Assembly: GCA_010279815.1 (NCBI GenBank)
Contig: QEOQ01000191.1
Coordinates: 984,846-1,048,845, forward strand
Source of the DNA: Brachionus plicatilis
Taxonomy: Eukaryota; Rotifera; Eurotatoria; Ploima; Brachionidae
Length of the DNA: 64,000 bases
Direction of reading: 5' to 3'
Under the pieces are notes generated by a model. The model was not told the origin of the DNA, did no database searches, and was given only the letters and a program-made list of their open reading frames with translations. A program made the translations under genes and the position numbers. Below, piece after piece: positions 31,813 to 44,204 of this stretch (its first letter is position 1; each line of letters begins with the position of its first letter).

Positions 31813-33485
31813 AAAAGCTAAACAATTTAGACAAATTTTTCTAAAATATAAAGTGTTTTTCTACAGTCATTTTATTTTAGATCGTTTTATTTATTTTATG
31901 TTTTATTAATAAAATTTTTAAATATTTAGTTTTTTTTTTAAATTAATTAAATAATTTTTTAATGATTATCTGAGAGCTATAAAATACTTTCATTTGTACC
32001 AGAAAAGCGTTAATTATTTCAATTGGTATTAAAATGGTTTTTAATGGGCAACCTAAGCAGACATATCTACTTAAAAAATAAATTTCAACCGGATGAATTC
32101 CAATGTTTGTTGGGCGAAAAATTTTAGGATTTTAGATATCGATTTAATAATTTTTTGAATTTAAAAAATAAAAATCTTTAACTAAAAAATATTATAGATT
32201 TAAAAGCTAGTAAAAACCTGATTGATATTTATGAATATTCTTCATGTCCCATTCATGCAGAAAAAAACAAAAATTCTGATGTTGGAGTAACAAAAAATAG
32301 TTTTTGATGATTCATTTGTTTTGTTGGTAGGAAACATCTCTGAAAGCTTAGTGGGTGAAGAATAACTCATATCATTTAAAAAAAAATCAGATAGTAAATT
32401 AAATTTAAACTTATAACAATCAAGATAAACTAAAAAATGGAAATGTGAAATTTCGCAGAGATAAGAATTGGTTTGTAAAATATTGTCATGTTTGTAAAAA
32501 CATTTTGAACAATTGTACTTTTGTACTGTAATTTTTGTACTAAAATTTCACATTGCCCTAAAAAACTGCGGAAATAGAACACTTCCACAAAACGGACTAA
32601 AAATTTGAATTATTTTATTTAGCATGTTAAAAGTATTTTTCATAAAACAAGATTTTAGAGTAAATAATTTAATTTTGTTTAATAGAAACTTCTTAAAGAA
32701 ATAAAAAAAAATTATATATGAATTTTGACAGGTTAATAACAACTTAAATAGAATTTATCAATTCAAATCTATGATTTCAATATTACAAACTTAACAATTT
32801 TTATAAATTTTAGCAAAGTATAACAAAGAATCATATAAGAAACATTTAACAAAGAATTTTCATTAATGGTGAATCATTATTTTTTTTAATAGAATTTAAG
32901 AATTTTAAATATATTTAATGATTATTATTATAAGAATTTCCGAAACTCAATGATAAAATTATGAAAAACTCAGTTTTTTTAATTAAAGAAATCATAAATG
33001 AACCGTTCATCAGTTTATTTTAAATAAGAAACCACTAGAGGCGACTAAACATTAATTTAATTCTAAAAAATACAATGATATTTTTTAAAATAAAGAGAAT
33101 ATTTTTTGAATAATTTTTAGATTTAATTTTTTTTCATGTGATTATTGAAAATAATCTTTATTTATTAACACTAAGTTACATGGTTAAATAAAACTGAAAG
33201 ATTTCCAAATTTTTACTGAAAGGCTCCATTAAGGAAAATTATCATTAATAAAATTGAAATTAAAAAAGTGAGTAAATTTTTTCTCTTTTTTAATATAAGA
33301 CAAATAGAAAAAAAATAAGAATTTTTTATTAGCTCGTGCAAAGTAATGCTAAAGTTAATTTAAATTTGGCAATTTTAAAGATTTAAATATTTTTTAGCAA
33401 AGTATACTAAAAAATATCATTATTTTTTTGAATTAAAAAATGTGTTTAAGAAAAAAAAAAATATTTAATAATTTTTATTATTAGA
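31813..33485. other. AT-rich intergenic DNA
   Basis: No supported gene. 32040-32330 (+) has broken coding-like pieces (NGQPKQTYLLKK; IYEYSSCPIHAEKNKNSD) separated by stops, perhaps a decayed transposon. 32517-32553 is the inverted copy of the 28061-28095 repeat. Confidence 0.4.
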
Positions 33486-34375
33486 ATGTCCGAAACTCAG
33501 CCAGCAAAAGAAATTAATAAATCAGGTCAGACAAAAGCACCTAGAAAGCCTGCAGACCAGTTTGGTTACATGTACATTGGTCATATACCACACGGTTTTT
33601 ACGAAGAAGAGATAAAATCCTACTTTTCTCAATTCGGAAGAGTTTGCCGGGTTCGTTTAGCTCGTTCTAAACATACTGGCAATTACAAAGGATATGGCTT
33701 TGTTCAATTCGAAAATAAACAGGTCGCCGATATTGCTGCCGAAACTATGAACAATTATCTCATGTTTAACAGACTTTTAAAATGTCACTCGATTCCACAC
33801 GAAAAACTTCACCCGGAAACATTTAAGGACGCCAAGAAGAAATTTTTTAAACCTATAAAATCAATGTTTAGAAAAAAGTTTAATCAAAAAAAATCAGTCG
33901 ATAAATTAATTGTAATTATTTAATCAATTTTTAATTTTTAAAAACAATTAATTACTTTTCTATCAGAAAATCAGTCTTAGGCGATCATTAAAAATGAAGA
34001 AACGACAAGAGAAATTAAAAGCCTTGGGCATTAATTTAGATCTAAACCAAGTAGTAAGTAAACTCAATAGCAAATTTAGTTTTTTTTTTAATTTTTAAAA
34101 TTATTTTTTAGTTAAATCCAAAAGCCGAAGAAAAGAAAAACAAAAAAGAGAGCCTAAAAAAAGATGAGAAAAAGGAAGTTCCCAAAAAAGAAAAAATAAA
34201 TCTTCAAGAGAAAAAAAAAGCTTTGAAAAAAGAAACTAAGAAGAACCAAGATACTAAATCTAAACCAATTAAGCGAAAAAAAGACATAAAAGAACAAGAA
34301 AAATCATTGCCAAAGCCAAAAAAGCAAATTCCAATTGAGGAAAAGAAAACACTTAAAAAAAAGAATAAAAAATAA
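33486..34375 (+). CDS. NIFK: NIFK-like nucleolar RRM protein
   Basis: Three exons: 33486-33911, 33967-34053 and 34112-34375; both introns phase 0; 258 aa. Residues about 27-105 are one RRM: RNP2 is MYIGHIP and RNP1 is YKGYGFVQF. The flanking motifs YFSQFGRVCRVRLARSK, AETMNNYLMFNRLLKCH and the IPHEKLHPE segment are typical of NIFK/Nop15, which bind pre-rRNA in the nucleolus and help make the large ribosomal subunit. The next basic helix (LRRSLKMKKRQEKLKALGI) also matches the family. The tail is about 90 residues and almost all Lys, Glu and Ser, a nucleolar-type extension. The Ki-67 FHA-binding region of vertebrate NIFK is not recognisable. It is convergent with the channel gene, 55 bp away. 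Confidence 0.9.
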
Positions 34376-34430
34376 AAATTTATTTTGATTTAAAAATTTA
34401 TTAAAATAAAATTTTAGAAAAAAAAAATAA

Positions 34431-36409
34431 TTATTTCTTGTCAAAATGCTTTTCAATATTGAACAAATTGGCTTTGCACTCTCTCAAAAATTCATTATAA
34501 CTATTAAAAAAAATGTCCAATTTTTTGCTCAATTGTTGAACTTTTTCCTTCTGAAATAATTCTATTTGTTCGTCAAGAGGCTTTTGTCTTCTTTCGATTT
34601 TTTCCGCTATTTCCTCGTCCAACAATTTGTCCTTTCTAAGCAAAGCTTTACCCCTTTCGATTAAATTTTTCTTAGCCACTGGATACTCACTCAAAGCCTC
34701 CCAGAGATCTTTTTTACTCAACTGAAACACATCCGAAAACCCCACTGATCGTATGTTCGCCGTCCTCTTATTTCCATTCTTATTACCCGGAATGTCCAGT
34801 ATACTTATTTCCCCAAATGCAGCGCCAGACCCCAGAGTTGCATAAACCTGACTTCCATCCGGGCTCACCACCTGCAAAGCTCCTGTCTTTATAAAATACA
34901 TTTCATGTCCAACATCCCCCTTTCTGCACACATAATCTCCTGGCGAATATATTTGAAGCTTTAGTTTGGTCACCAACTCTTCAAGCAGACCTGGTTCACA
35001 GTCCTGGAACACATGCACCCTCTTCAAAGTGTCCATGTGTACATTCATGGCTATTTCCTTGCGCAAGTTGTTTGGCAACACATTCAAAACTTCGTCCAAG
35101 TCAACATTTTTTGCTATCCACAAGTAATCAAGATAATTTTTAATTCTTGCTTCGAGTTCGCCATATATTTTGTGCTGCTTTAGAAACAACTTGGCAAAGT
35201 CGCACTTTTGCTGAAGGTCCAAACTTTGTCTATTGGCATTCTCGACCATATCGGCCGCACTGCCAATAGTTATGGCCAAAATGACAACACCTATCATCAA
35301 AAGAATGGACATGAACATTTCTTGGTAAGAGTTGGTGGGCTCAGGCACCTCAGCTATGGTGGTCAGTGTTTGCACCGACCACCAAAAACAGTAAATATAC
35401 TGAGAGTCCAAATCATCAGTGAACAGAATGTTGTTATTTTGCACTTGGGTCTGGTTGTGCTCCAGGTCTTCAAGGGTCAGACTTGGATAGACCCATGAGT
35501 CACTTCCAAAGCCTTTGACGCTGCTTATTGTGAAATAAATGCAGGCGTTCCAATGCATTGTGATCAATATATTGAGTATTAAGTTGCTCAGGCGAAACGC
35601 TGTTGGATATTTGGTTTCGGTCTCGGTCAAATTTAAAAATTCCAAGTAGCGGGATATTTTTAGAAGGCGATTTAGCCTCAGAGCCGCTAGGATTCTTTTG
35701 ATGCGGTATTCTGGTCTAATGAGGAGATAGATTAAATCTGTGGGCACTAGGCTTAATAAGTCGATTTTGAATGCAATTGTTTGTACATATCGTTTTGCTA
35801 TTTTGGGTTTGTTTGGACACGGAAGACCATCTTCAAGGTAGCCTGTAAGAAATTTTAAAACAATGTCAATCAAATAAACCATGTCGACAATAAAGTAATC
35901 TACTATTTGCCAGACAAAGCCGTACTCGCGCTCTTCCAACAGCCAGAAGGCCGACCGGGCAATCAAAAATATCAAGTTGTACAGATAACAAAAGGCGAAC
36001 AGACTTAGCCAGGTGTAGTAAAATTTATTCAAAGGATTTATGTAAAACTTGTCAAATTTTAATCTCATCCGAGATGGTAGACTTAAATTGACAGGAAGTT
36101 CATTGATTGAAGGAGTGGGTGTTGGGCATTGATCTTGGTCATTTTTTTGCTCTTGAGCTTGTTTTGGCTGGTCTTCGATAAGTTCCTCGGACTCTTCTTG
36201 TTCTGATCGATTGCTGTGTTTTCTTTGGTTTCGGATCCATCTGCTTGACAGTCTTTTTTGAAAGACAATACTCTAAATTTTTGTTTAAAAAAATAGAATT
36301 TAATTTAAATTTAAAAGTTGAAATTGAGTACTTCGATGCTGAGACAGGGTGATTCGGTACTGGTGCCATAAGGGACAGAGGTTGAAGCTTTTCGATCAAT
36401 GCATGACAT
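34431..36409 (-). CDS. Cyclic-nucleotide-gated cation channel
   Basis: Two exons, 36409-36332 and 36272-34431, phase-0 intron of 59 bp; 639 aa. Residues 1-94 are a polar, Gln/Glu-rich cytoplasmic N-terminus. S1-S6 cover about 105-390. S4 has regularly spaced Arg (RIKRILAALRLNRLLKISR). The pore reads SVQTLTTIAEVPEP, close to the CNG consensus TLTTIGE-PP, with Ala where Gly is usual; the Glu that gives non-selective cation flow is kept. S6 is GVVILAITIGSAADMV. A C-linker and cyclic-nucleotide-binding domain follow at about 480-590, with FGEISILDIPG (phosphate-binding cassette) and RTANIRSVG (the Arg that binds the cyclic phosphate). A coiled-coil-like tail ends it. A plasma-membrane channel opened by cGMP or cAMP, probably sensory. 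A-type or B-type cannot be decided, but the kept Glu favours an A-like subunit. Confidence 0.92.
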
Positions 36410-39400
36410 CGCTCGGCTAATGGGTTTATTTTGAAAAATCAATATTTATATTTGTTCTTTTAAAAAATATTAAAGATAAAATTAGAAATTATTATACTTT
36501 TGTCGCCTAGGTACCTTGTTTCCTTTGTGTTTCAGTTGGAGATAATCTTTCAAAATCAATAATTAATTTTTCTGATAATTTTTCTACAAAAAAAACCAAA
36601 GATAAATTTAATTTATGGCTTGTTTAATGATAGAAAGATTACAGGTTTAAAATAAGAATCTTGTTTTATTTCTTATGCTAGGCTTTTTGATTTGAGCCAC
36701 CAAAACTGTTCTTAATTATATTCTTATTACATTCATTCGGTGTTATTTTTTTTCTAAAGTCAATAATTCTTTTGAAAATTACCACCAAATTTTTATTAGA
36801 CATTTGCAATTTGTTGAATTATTTAAAGGATAAAAAATCAATTGAAAATCAATTATATTGCTGAGAAAAATTGAAAGAAATTTTTTATTAAGAAACAATA
36901 ATTATTTTTAATATAAATTTCAATTTTAAATAATAAAATTTTAAAATTATTAAATTTTTTTATAAAAAAAACTTAGAAAAATTTTTTTTTTTGAATGAAG
37001 TCTTATTTAATACTTTGATCAAATAATGAAAAAATTAATTTGGTTATTTTTATAAAATATACTTAGGTCTGAAGCATTTTAACATTCTCACCATAAAAAT
37101 AAGGCAAGTTTAAATATTCCTTTCTTGCTCTTATCTATTTTTTCAACATTTTCTTCAATCACTCATTTTTGGTTTTCACTAAAATGCGGAAAATCGGAAG
37201 GGAAAGTTATCATGAATTTCGATTTACTTAAATGTATTTCTGTTGTTAAAAGTAAATGATTCTAATAAAAAGATGCTTAAATCACGACTCTTTGTTCTCT
37301 TTTAGATCACGATGCCTCCATTGTAATTTAAAAAACTAATTTTATAAATCTTTTTAAGTATTTAATTGAAATTAGGGAAATAAATATAATATTTTTTAAT
37401 AATTGAAACAAGTCACGGAGGGGGCTGCGCCCCCTCCATACCTCCCTAGCTTTGAAATTTTAAAATATATTTTACAGATACTTAATTTAACAATTGAGGT
37501 TTTTTGACATTGAAATGTTGTCTTCTTTTGGAAATTTTTTTATTAAAAAATATATTTATATATGCATGAATGTTTAGTTTATAATAAATAATAATTATTC
37601 ACGGGTTTAAATTCTAGGTTTTAAAAGTGGTGGGGAATAACTCAGTGTAGTGTTAATTTGATCCGTAGAACCAAATTTAAAAGAGACTGTGAATTTTTAT
37701 ATTTAGAGATTTACAATAACGCTAACCTATTATATTGAATACATCTATTTGTGGAGAAATAGTGTTTATTTCCGCGAAAACAATTAACGGTTTATTTCTT
37801 TGAAACGCTATGCTTCAGGTTCAACAAAACGAATCCTCCTTTGTTGAGGTGAAAACACTGATGAGATTTGAGCATTTGATCCATATTTTTCGTTTATTGT
37901 CTTTAACTTCATACCAAGTTAAATTGTTTGCGTAAATTACTTTTAATCAGTTATTACATACAAAAGGAAAACATAAGTTATTGATTCAAGTTTGGAACAT
38001 TTATACCTTAATTTTAATTTTTTAAAATTAAAAATACTATAATTTGCTCCAAAACAATCATTAAAAAACTGAAAAGTATTTTTTAAATATAGTGGAGAAC
38101 TCTTCTATATTCGGACCAAAGTTGAAATTAATCTAGAATTTTTGTTTGTTAATTATTTATTTTTATTCCAAAAAAAAATCCTGCTTGAAGAGTGGATTTT
38201 TTCCGATCTTATTAAAAAAGTTTAGACAATTTTTATTCCAATTTTTTTTATTAAATTGCTTAAATTTTATTAATTTATCAGTTAAAATAATAAGCTTTCT
38301 TAAGTGCCTGAGAATTTAATATTGATTTCTTGCTAATATTTTATAATGTTAGAATATTTCTTCAACTTTCTTGTTTGCTATTTCTTTCTTTAGTTAAACT
38401 TACCACACTAATGACTTTTTTAAGAGATGTGCTTCCAAAGTTGTTCCGAAATAAACCTTTGATTATTTAATTTTTTGTTCTTTTTCCCTTTTTTTTTTAC
38501 TTTCAGAAACAAATTAAAATAAGTTGATTAAGTTAAGATGCGAATAAATTTGAGGTCACGAGAGAATGGAATAATTAAGCAATAAATTAATGGTTCATAG
38601 AATATGGACAGTTATTTGATGAGAGAACTTTAAAGGGTACCATCTAAAGTTTTATGCATTTTACATGGATAGTATCTAGGATAAATTTGGTAAGCAATTG
38701 ACTTTTTGAGAGGTGGAAAGAAATTTTTGAGTTTGTTCTAAGAACGTTTCTTTTAGTTTACTCAATAACTATAATATCAATTTAATTTATATTACCCTTA
38801 ATATTGTGCGCTTCTTAATAAAAAATTTTCAAAAAATTAATCAAATTAAATTCGCACTTTTTTTAATTAATTAACTACTAAACAATAGATTAATTTTAAA
38901 TGATTCGACTTAAAAACACAGAAACTACTCTCAACCTCGTATACAAATCTTTTAACATGGCGAAGATTTTTACTCCTATACAACCATTAAAAAACTGAAA
39001 AGTATTTTTTAAATATAGTTGTGAACAAGGAAATATTATGAAATAATATTATTAATCAGTTTTTAATTAATAGCTTCAAAAAAAGCCTTCTAAAATACCA
39101 GCTATAAAAGTTTAATGAAAAAAAAATTTTTATTTATGAACATTTAGTCGCAAGATGAAAAAATAAATCAAATGAATGACACATCAATTTCTATCGTCTT
39201 TATAAACATATTTTTTTAAAATTTAATTTAATTAAATAAAAAGAATATAATGCTTATAATAAATAATGAAAAAAAAAAAAAATTTTAAATTAAAAAAATC
39301 CGATTTTAAATTAAATATATAATATAATTATTTTTTGATTCACAAGGTCAGTTAGACTGCAACAAATATTATTATTTTTTTTTAAATAAAATTAAGAATG

Positions 39401-39765
39401 ATAAAATAAAGTTTTCTAATTTAATATAAATTAAAGAAAAAATTAAAAAAACTATAAATTAAACTTTCTCTTTCTTCATATATTTACCAATCATGGCTAT
39501 TAGAGTAACAAAAAACTCATCATCCATTGAGTGGAAAAGATAATAATCATTTTGGAAATGGTAATGCATGATGTTAAATGATTTTTTAGATGTTTAAAAT
39601 CATTCATCAAAAATAAAAATAAATAAAAATGAAATCTCTTTTTTTTTCTTCAATTTTATTTATATTAAAATATATATGAATATCTTAAAACTTTTTGACT
39701 AAAAAATAATAATTTTTCTTTAAAGCTTTAAAAACAAAGTTCAAAAATTAAAATAAAATATTTAA
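36410..39765. other. Long AT-rich intergenic region
   Basis: No gene in 3.3 kb. Two oddities: a GC-rich palindrome GAGGGGGCTGCGCCCCCTC at about 37417-37436, and a 47-bp direct repeat (CATTAAAAAACTGAAAAGTA then TTTTTTAAATATAGT) at 38053-38100 and 38980-39026. 36410 onward is upstream of the channel gene; no clear promoter element can be picked out. Confidence 0.5.
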
Positions 39766-42700
39766 TTATCCTGTTTCTAATGATTGTAAATTGGTCGCTT
39801 TATTTTCATTTGATAAATTTAAACTTTCTTCAATTTTTTCAATTTGTTTAAATTTTTGATCATTAATATTTTCACTCGAGTTATCCATTTTTTTTTTGGA
39901 TTTTTTTAAATAATGACTTTGACTTGAAAATCTACCATTAGTATTTGAATTTGATTTCATACTCAATCTGGACAGAGATTTTGCTTCTTTATTATCCCTT
40001 GACTTTTTAGTAAAGGAAGAATCTGATCGTGAAAATCTTTTGTCAGCGTATCCAATTTTATCAGTTTTTATATCAGGGAGCTTAAGTTGAACTATTTTTT
40101 CATCTTTTTTGAAATCTTTTTCGTTTTCATACAATAAATCTGATCCATTTGAAGCAACATCTTGACTTTCGAGCCAGTTTTTGATTCTTAAGAAAAAAAA
40201 TTATTGTTTTTTTTTTCTGTAACTAATCATGTAAAAATTAGTACTCTTTGAATTTTGTTTCATTTTTTTCTGAAATTTTGCTGGTAGATCTATTTTCTTC
40301 GACGATTTTTTTAAAATTTTGACTTTTGTTGAATTTATTTAAAAAACGATCTTCCTCTTCGTTTAATTGAGCTTTTTTGCGGTTTATTTCGAAAAGATTA
40401 TCAGGCTTTGGTTTAGTCATTTGTGTAAATAAAGAGCTAAAATTTAAAGAAAAATAGTTTTGATATTTAATTTTAAAAGAAAATAGTCACAAAATACCTG
40501 TAGTAAATAGTGTCTTTGGTAGAAAGATTTTTTGCAATGATATGTAGATCTTTTTGAGTCAATCGGGGCTCGAAAAGCTTTAAAAATTTAGATGGTTATT
40601 TAAGAAATTAAATTTTTTCCCACCTTCATTCTTCTTATAAATTCGGTTTTGTTCATTTCTAATTTATTGTTTTTATCCAACACTCTGAACATGTCAATGA
40701 GCCGCATTCTTTTCTCGCCCAAATATCTTGCTAGCCTAATCATCGATTCATCGTCACTCGCTAAAATTATTAATTAAAACTTTAATAGAAAAAATAAAAA
40801 ATTAAATTCTTTTATTTTAGATAAAAAAATTATGTTTTTGTCAAAATTAATTAAGAAATGTCGATTAAAGAAGCCCAATATTTTCTTTTTATTTTAGTTT
40901 GACTGACAGAATTATTCATCTTATAACAACTGCAAAATTAAAATAATAATTTTTTTTTAATTTTACTTCATACTTATTTGGCTTAAGTATTTTGTTTTAG
41001 TAAAAAATATTGGTAACCGGTCAAAAATTCATTTGCCACGACCAAAAAAGAATTTTATTGTACAAAATAAGTGGTATCAAAAAAATTTATGATTTTAAAA
41101 TTTTCTTTAATGAAAAAAAAATTTTTTTTTAAAAACAAAATAATTTATAATATTTTTCAAGTATTGATCGTTTTCATGACTGTCGGTAGTATTGACCGAC
41201 TTCGCCGGTAAGTGTCTGGCCGCGTCGAATTTTCACGCTAGTTTCATCCTAATGAATATTTTTAAGCAAAAATATTAATTCTGTGATGCTTCAAAAATTT
41301 TTTCTTTATTTTTAAATTTAATTTTTGTTATGAAAAAAATTTTCGAAGTTTTTTTCTCATTCTTTATATATACAGAATGAATGAAACTTGTGCGTAAGTC
41401 ACTAGATCAAGTCACGGGCTCATCTTAAAATTTTTATTTTTCAAAGTTAATTGAATTGAGTTAAGAAATTCTTGTATTTATAAGTATATTTTAAAAATCC
41501 TCTTAGCAAGACTTCTACATATAAGATTCAACCTTTTCTTCAATTAGGTTTAACTGGAGTAAATTCTAAAAATAATTTTTGATATAAATTTATGAGAATA
41601 ATTTAAATGGGCTCATTCTATTCCTGAAACGGGCTCATAATTATTTTGGACTCAATAATCGATTAATTATCGGATATTTAATTACTGCTTTGGACTCATC
41701 TATTAATTATTTTTGGCCTCTAAAATTACTAAATATGAGCTATAAAATGACTTAAACGGTAACAATTTTAATTTAATATTTATTTATTTTTAAATGAAAT
41801 AAATAAATAAATTTTTTTAAATTTATATCTTTATTTTAAATTTGATATGAATGAAAAATAAATGAATTTAATTAAAAAAAAATTCTTGAGTCAACTCAAA
41901 TGACTTAACTTTAACAAAAAATTATTAAGTCATTTACTTGACTAAAAAATGAATTAATTAAATTTTTGACTTGCGCACAAGTCTGATTATTTAAAGTGTC
42001 TTTTTGAATATATATAAAAAAAAATTATTTATTAAATTATCTTCTCGTTTATTTGCCAAACGTTTTCTTAATAAAAGAAAAGTTAACTTTAGCATCCGAT
42101 TGAAGCCAGAATTGTTTTAGTTGAATTTTGTCATTTTTTGTTTTAATACTTAGAGTTCAATACTTTATTTTTCATTTTTTTTAATTTTCCAATATCAGAG
42201 CGCAATTGTAAAACTACATTCATAATTCTAAAAAATAGGAAATTTTAAGAAAACGCAGAAATGATTTTTATTATTTGAAAATTTCTTGTTAAAGATTAAA
42301 TATTAGATTATTTTTCTTCTGCAATAATTTTGATCATATTTTAAGTAATAAAAATGTTACATGTTCTTATGTTTATACTTTCCGGATAGAGTATCATGCT
42401 TCCATAATCACAACTAAATTTTCTTCTTTGCTGGATCAATTCAACAATTAGAACCAAGTGTTTCTGCATTGGAACATTCTTTTCCAAATTTAAATTACTT
42501 AACTTACTTTCAAAATTTTTAAAATATACTTTTAAACCCAAATATTCCAGGCCACTGGTTTCGGTGTTGATGCTTTTGAGGATTTCATAAATTCCCGAGC
42601 TGGTTACATTGTTATAGCTAAGCTTAAAGAACAATAATTAAAAAACATTCTAAATATTGCTGAAAGTTCCACATTTAAAGACTTTAAAGTTGAATTGGCT

Positions 42701-43782
42701 TTTAGACCTTGTGATATGGCTTTTGCACCTTCAAAATTAATTCTGATATTCGTCAGATCAATCAATTTTAAATTTTTGTTTATTTTCAAACATTCTGCCA
42801 TAGCAACAATACCATCGTATCCAAAATTACTATTGTATGATAAATAAATTTCTTCCACCGAATTATTTCCCTAGATAAAAAAAATTAATTAAATTAAAAA
42901 ATAAACTGATGCTGATTCATTACCATAAGTCCGCGTGAAAGCACAACGGAGCCGTTTGACTTAAAATTATTCCATGATAATTCTATTATTTTCAACCAGT
43001 TTGAAGACACTTAAAATTTTAATATTTGAAAATTTAAAAAAATTCAAATAAAATTACTTAATGAAAATCCGATTGCTTTTGCTCCCTCTTCTTCTATACC
43101 TGTTGAATTAAGAGCTAAATGCTCAATTTGAACACTCTTTTACAAAATTATGGAAATAGAATTTCACTTTATATTTTTTAGATTAATTTACTGGCAGATA
43201 TTTGGATAGATGTTCGACGCCTTTATTTCCAATTAAATTTCCAGATAAATTCAGGTATTTCAAACGACGGAAACTCAAATTTTCTAGTAAAACCCTCACA
43301 CCGTATTCTGTTATTGAATTATTGCTTAAATTCTTTAAAAAAAATTTACTTAAAAAACAAAATGGCCTAAAACTTTTACCAAACTGTTTAGCTTGGTGCA
43401 TAGACGGAACGGAATTGACAAGTATAAAATTCCTTCATCTTCAAGTTGATTGTCACTTAGATCTATCACTTGAATTATTGAAAAGTCTTGCTTTTAAAAG
43501 AATGAAATTTAGATTTGATCTTTATTCTTCTAAAAAAAAATAGAATACTTTAATCCTTTGAGAAAGTAAGTATGCACCATGGTAATTGAGATTTTTTCTC
43601 TTCATATTAATGATAGCTAAGTTGTTCGCTTGACTAACATCAATTTTTCGTCCGACCGCATCCGTATTCGATACGGAGCTCATTAAGTCATCGGTGTGCA
43701 CAGATTCAGCTGTATTTGAAGATTTGTTCGATGGCTGTTGAGTTTTGGATTTAGGTTTTTTTATATCCATATTATTCGACAT
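39766..43782 (-). CDS. Leucine-rich-repeat protein with degenerate EF-hand (LRRC74-like)
   Basis: Twelve exons fit in phase: 43782-43549, 43490-43380, 43332-43192, 43136-43058, 43009-42924, 42870-42673, 42622-42530, 42478-42379, 40760-40624, 40577-40498, 40436-40245 and 40186-39766; 623 aa. Residues 1-60 are Ser/Thr-rich. About eight ribonuclease-inhibitor-type LRRs follow (VIDLSDNQLEDEGILYL, LNLSNNSITEYG, LNLSGNLIGNKGVEHL, IELSWNNFKSNG, LNLSYNNVTSSG). Then RQQRRK-like basic residues, CDYGS, and an EF-hand-like loop DKNNKLEMNKTEF that keeps the acidic ends but lacks the central Gly. The last 210 residues are charged, Lys/Ser/Asn-rich and disordered. The architecture resembles the LRRC74 group. 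The weakest join is the 1.6-kb intron 42378-40761: its phase fits, but it could instead separate two genes. Intron 42479-42529 (51 bp) is also open in frame. Confidence 0.72.
41384..41990. mobile_element. MITE with ACTTGTGCGCAAGTCA termini (in intron)
   Basis: The left end is ACTTGTGCGTAAGTCA at about 41384; the right end is TGACTTGCGCACAAGT at about 41969-41984. These are 16-bp inverted repeats with one mismatch, 600 bp apart. The interior has GGGCTCAT and GGACTCAT units and TGACTT repeats, but no ORF. It lies in the 1.6-kb intron of the LRR gene and explains that intron's unusual length. Confidence 0.6.
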
Positions 43783-43859
43783 GATCAATAACGAGATTAA
43801 TGTATATATTTTTTTTAAAATCATGTAATATTTTGATTTTAAATATTTTGTGATTTTTT

Positions 43860-44204
43860 TCAATATTTTGTAATCAAAAAAATCAACTTGAGATTTAAAA
43901 ATAATTTTTTTTCCCCAATGATTAAATACATGAAAAAAGTATTCATTCTAGTATAATCTGTGCTTATTTCACATTTATTCTTCTAGTAATTGAAAAAATA
44001 ATGGTCATAGATAAAATAAAAGGTTAAATTTACAGAAAAAAATAAATAAAATGTTTTTGACTAAAATTATTTTTTAATTTTGTTAGAGAATTTATTAGCT
44101 GAATCAAAAAAAAAAAATTTTAGAATCCCAGTTGAAAAACAAAAGATTTTCGAAAATATTCAGCAAATCTTCCAAACGCTAGTAAAGCTTTTAAAAAGTA
44201 ACAC
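43860..44204. other. Short intergenic region upstream of the LRR gene
   Basis: A/T-rich; the 5' flank of the LRR gene. No distinct element. Confidence 0.4.

Noticed and set aside
35208..35498. Plus-strand frame inside the CNG channel
   Set aside because: Antisense of the pore and S6 coding region.
36083..36399. Alternative minus-strand frames upstream of the channel
   Set aside because: The frame that joins the channel in phase is a different one (exon 1 36332-36409 and the start of exon 2).
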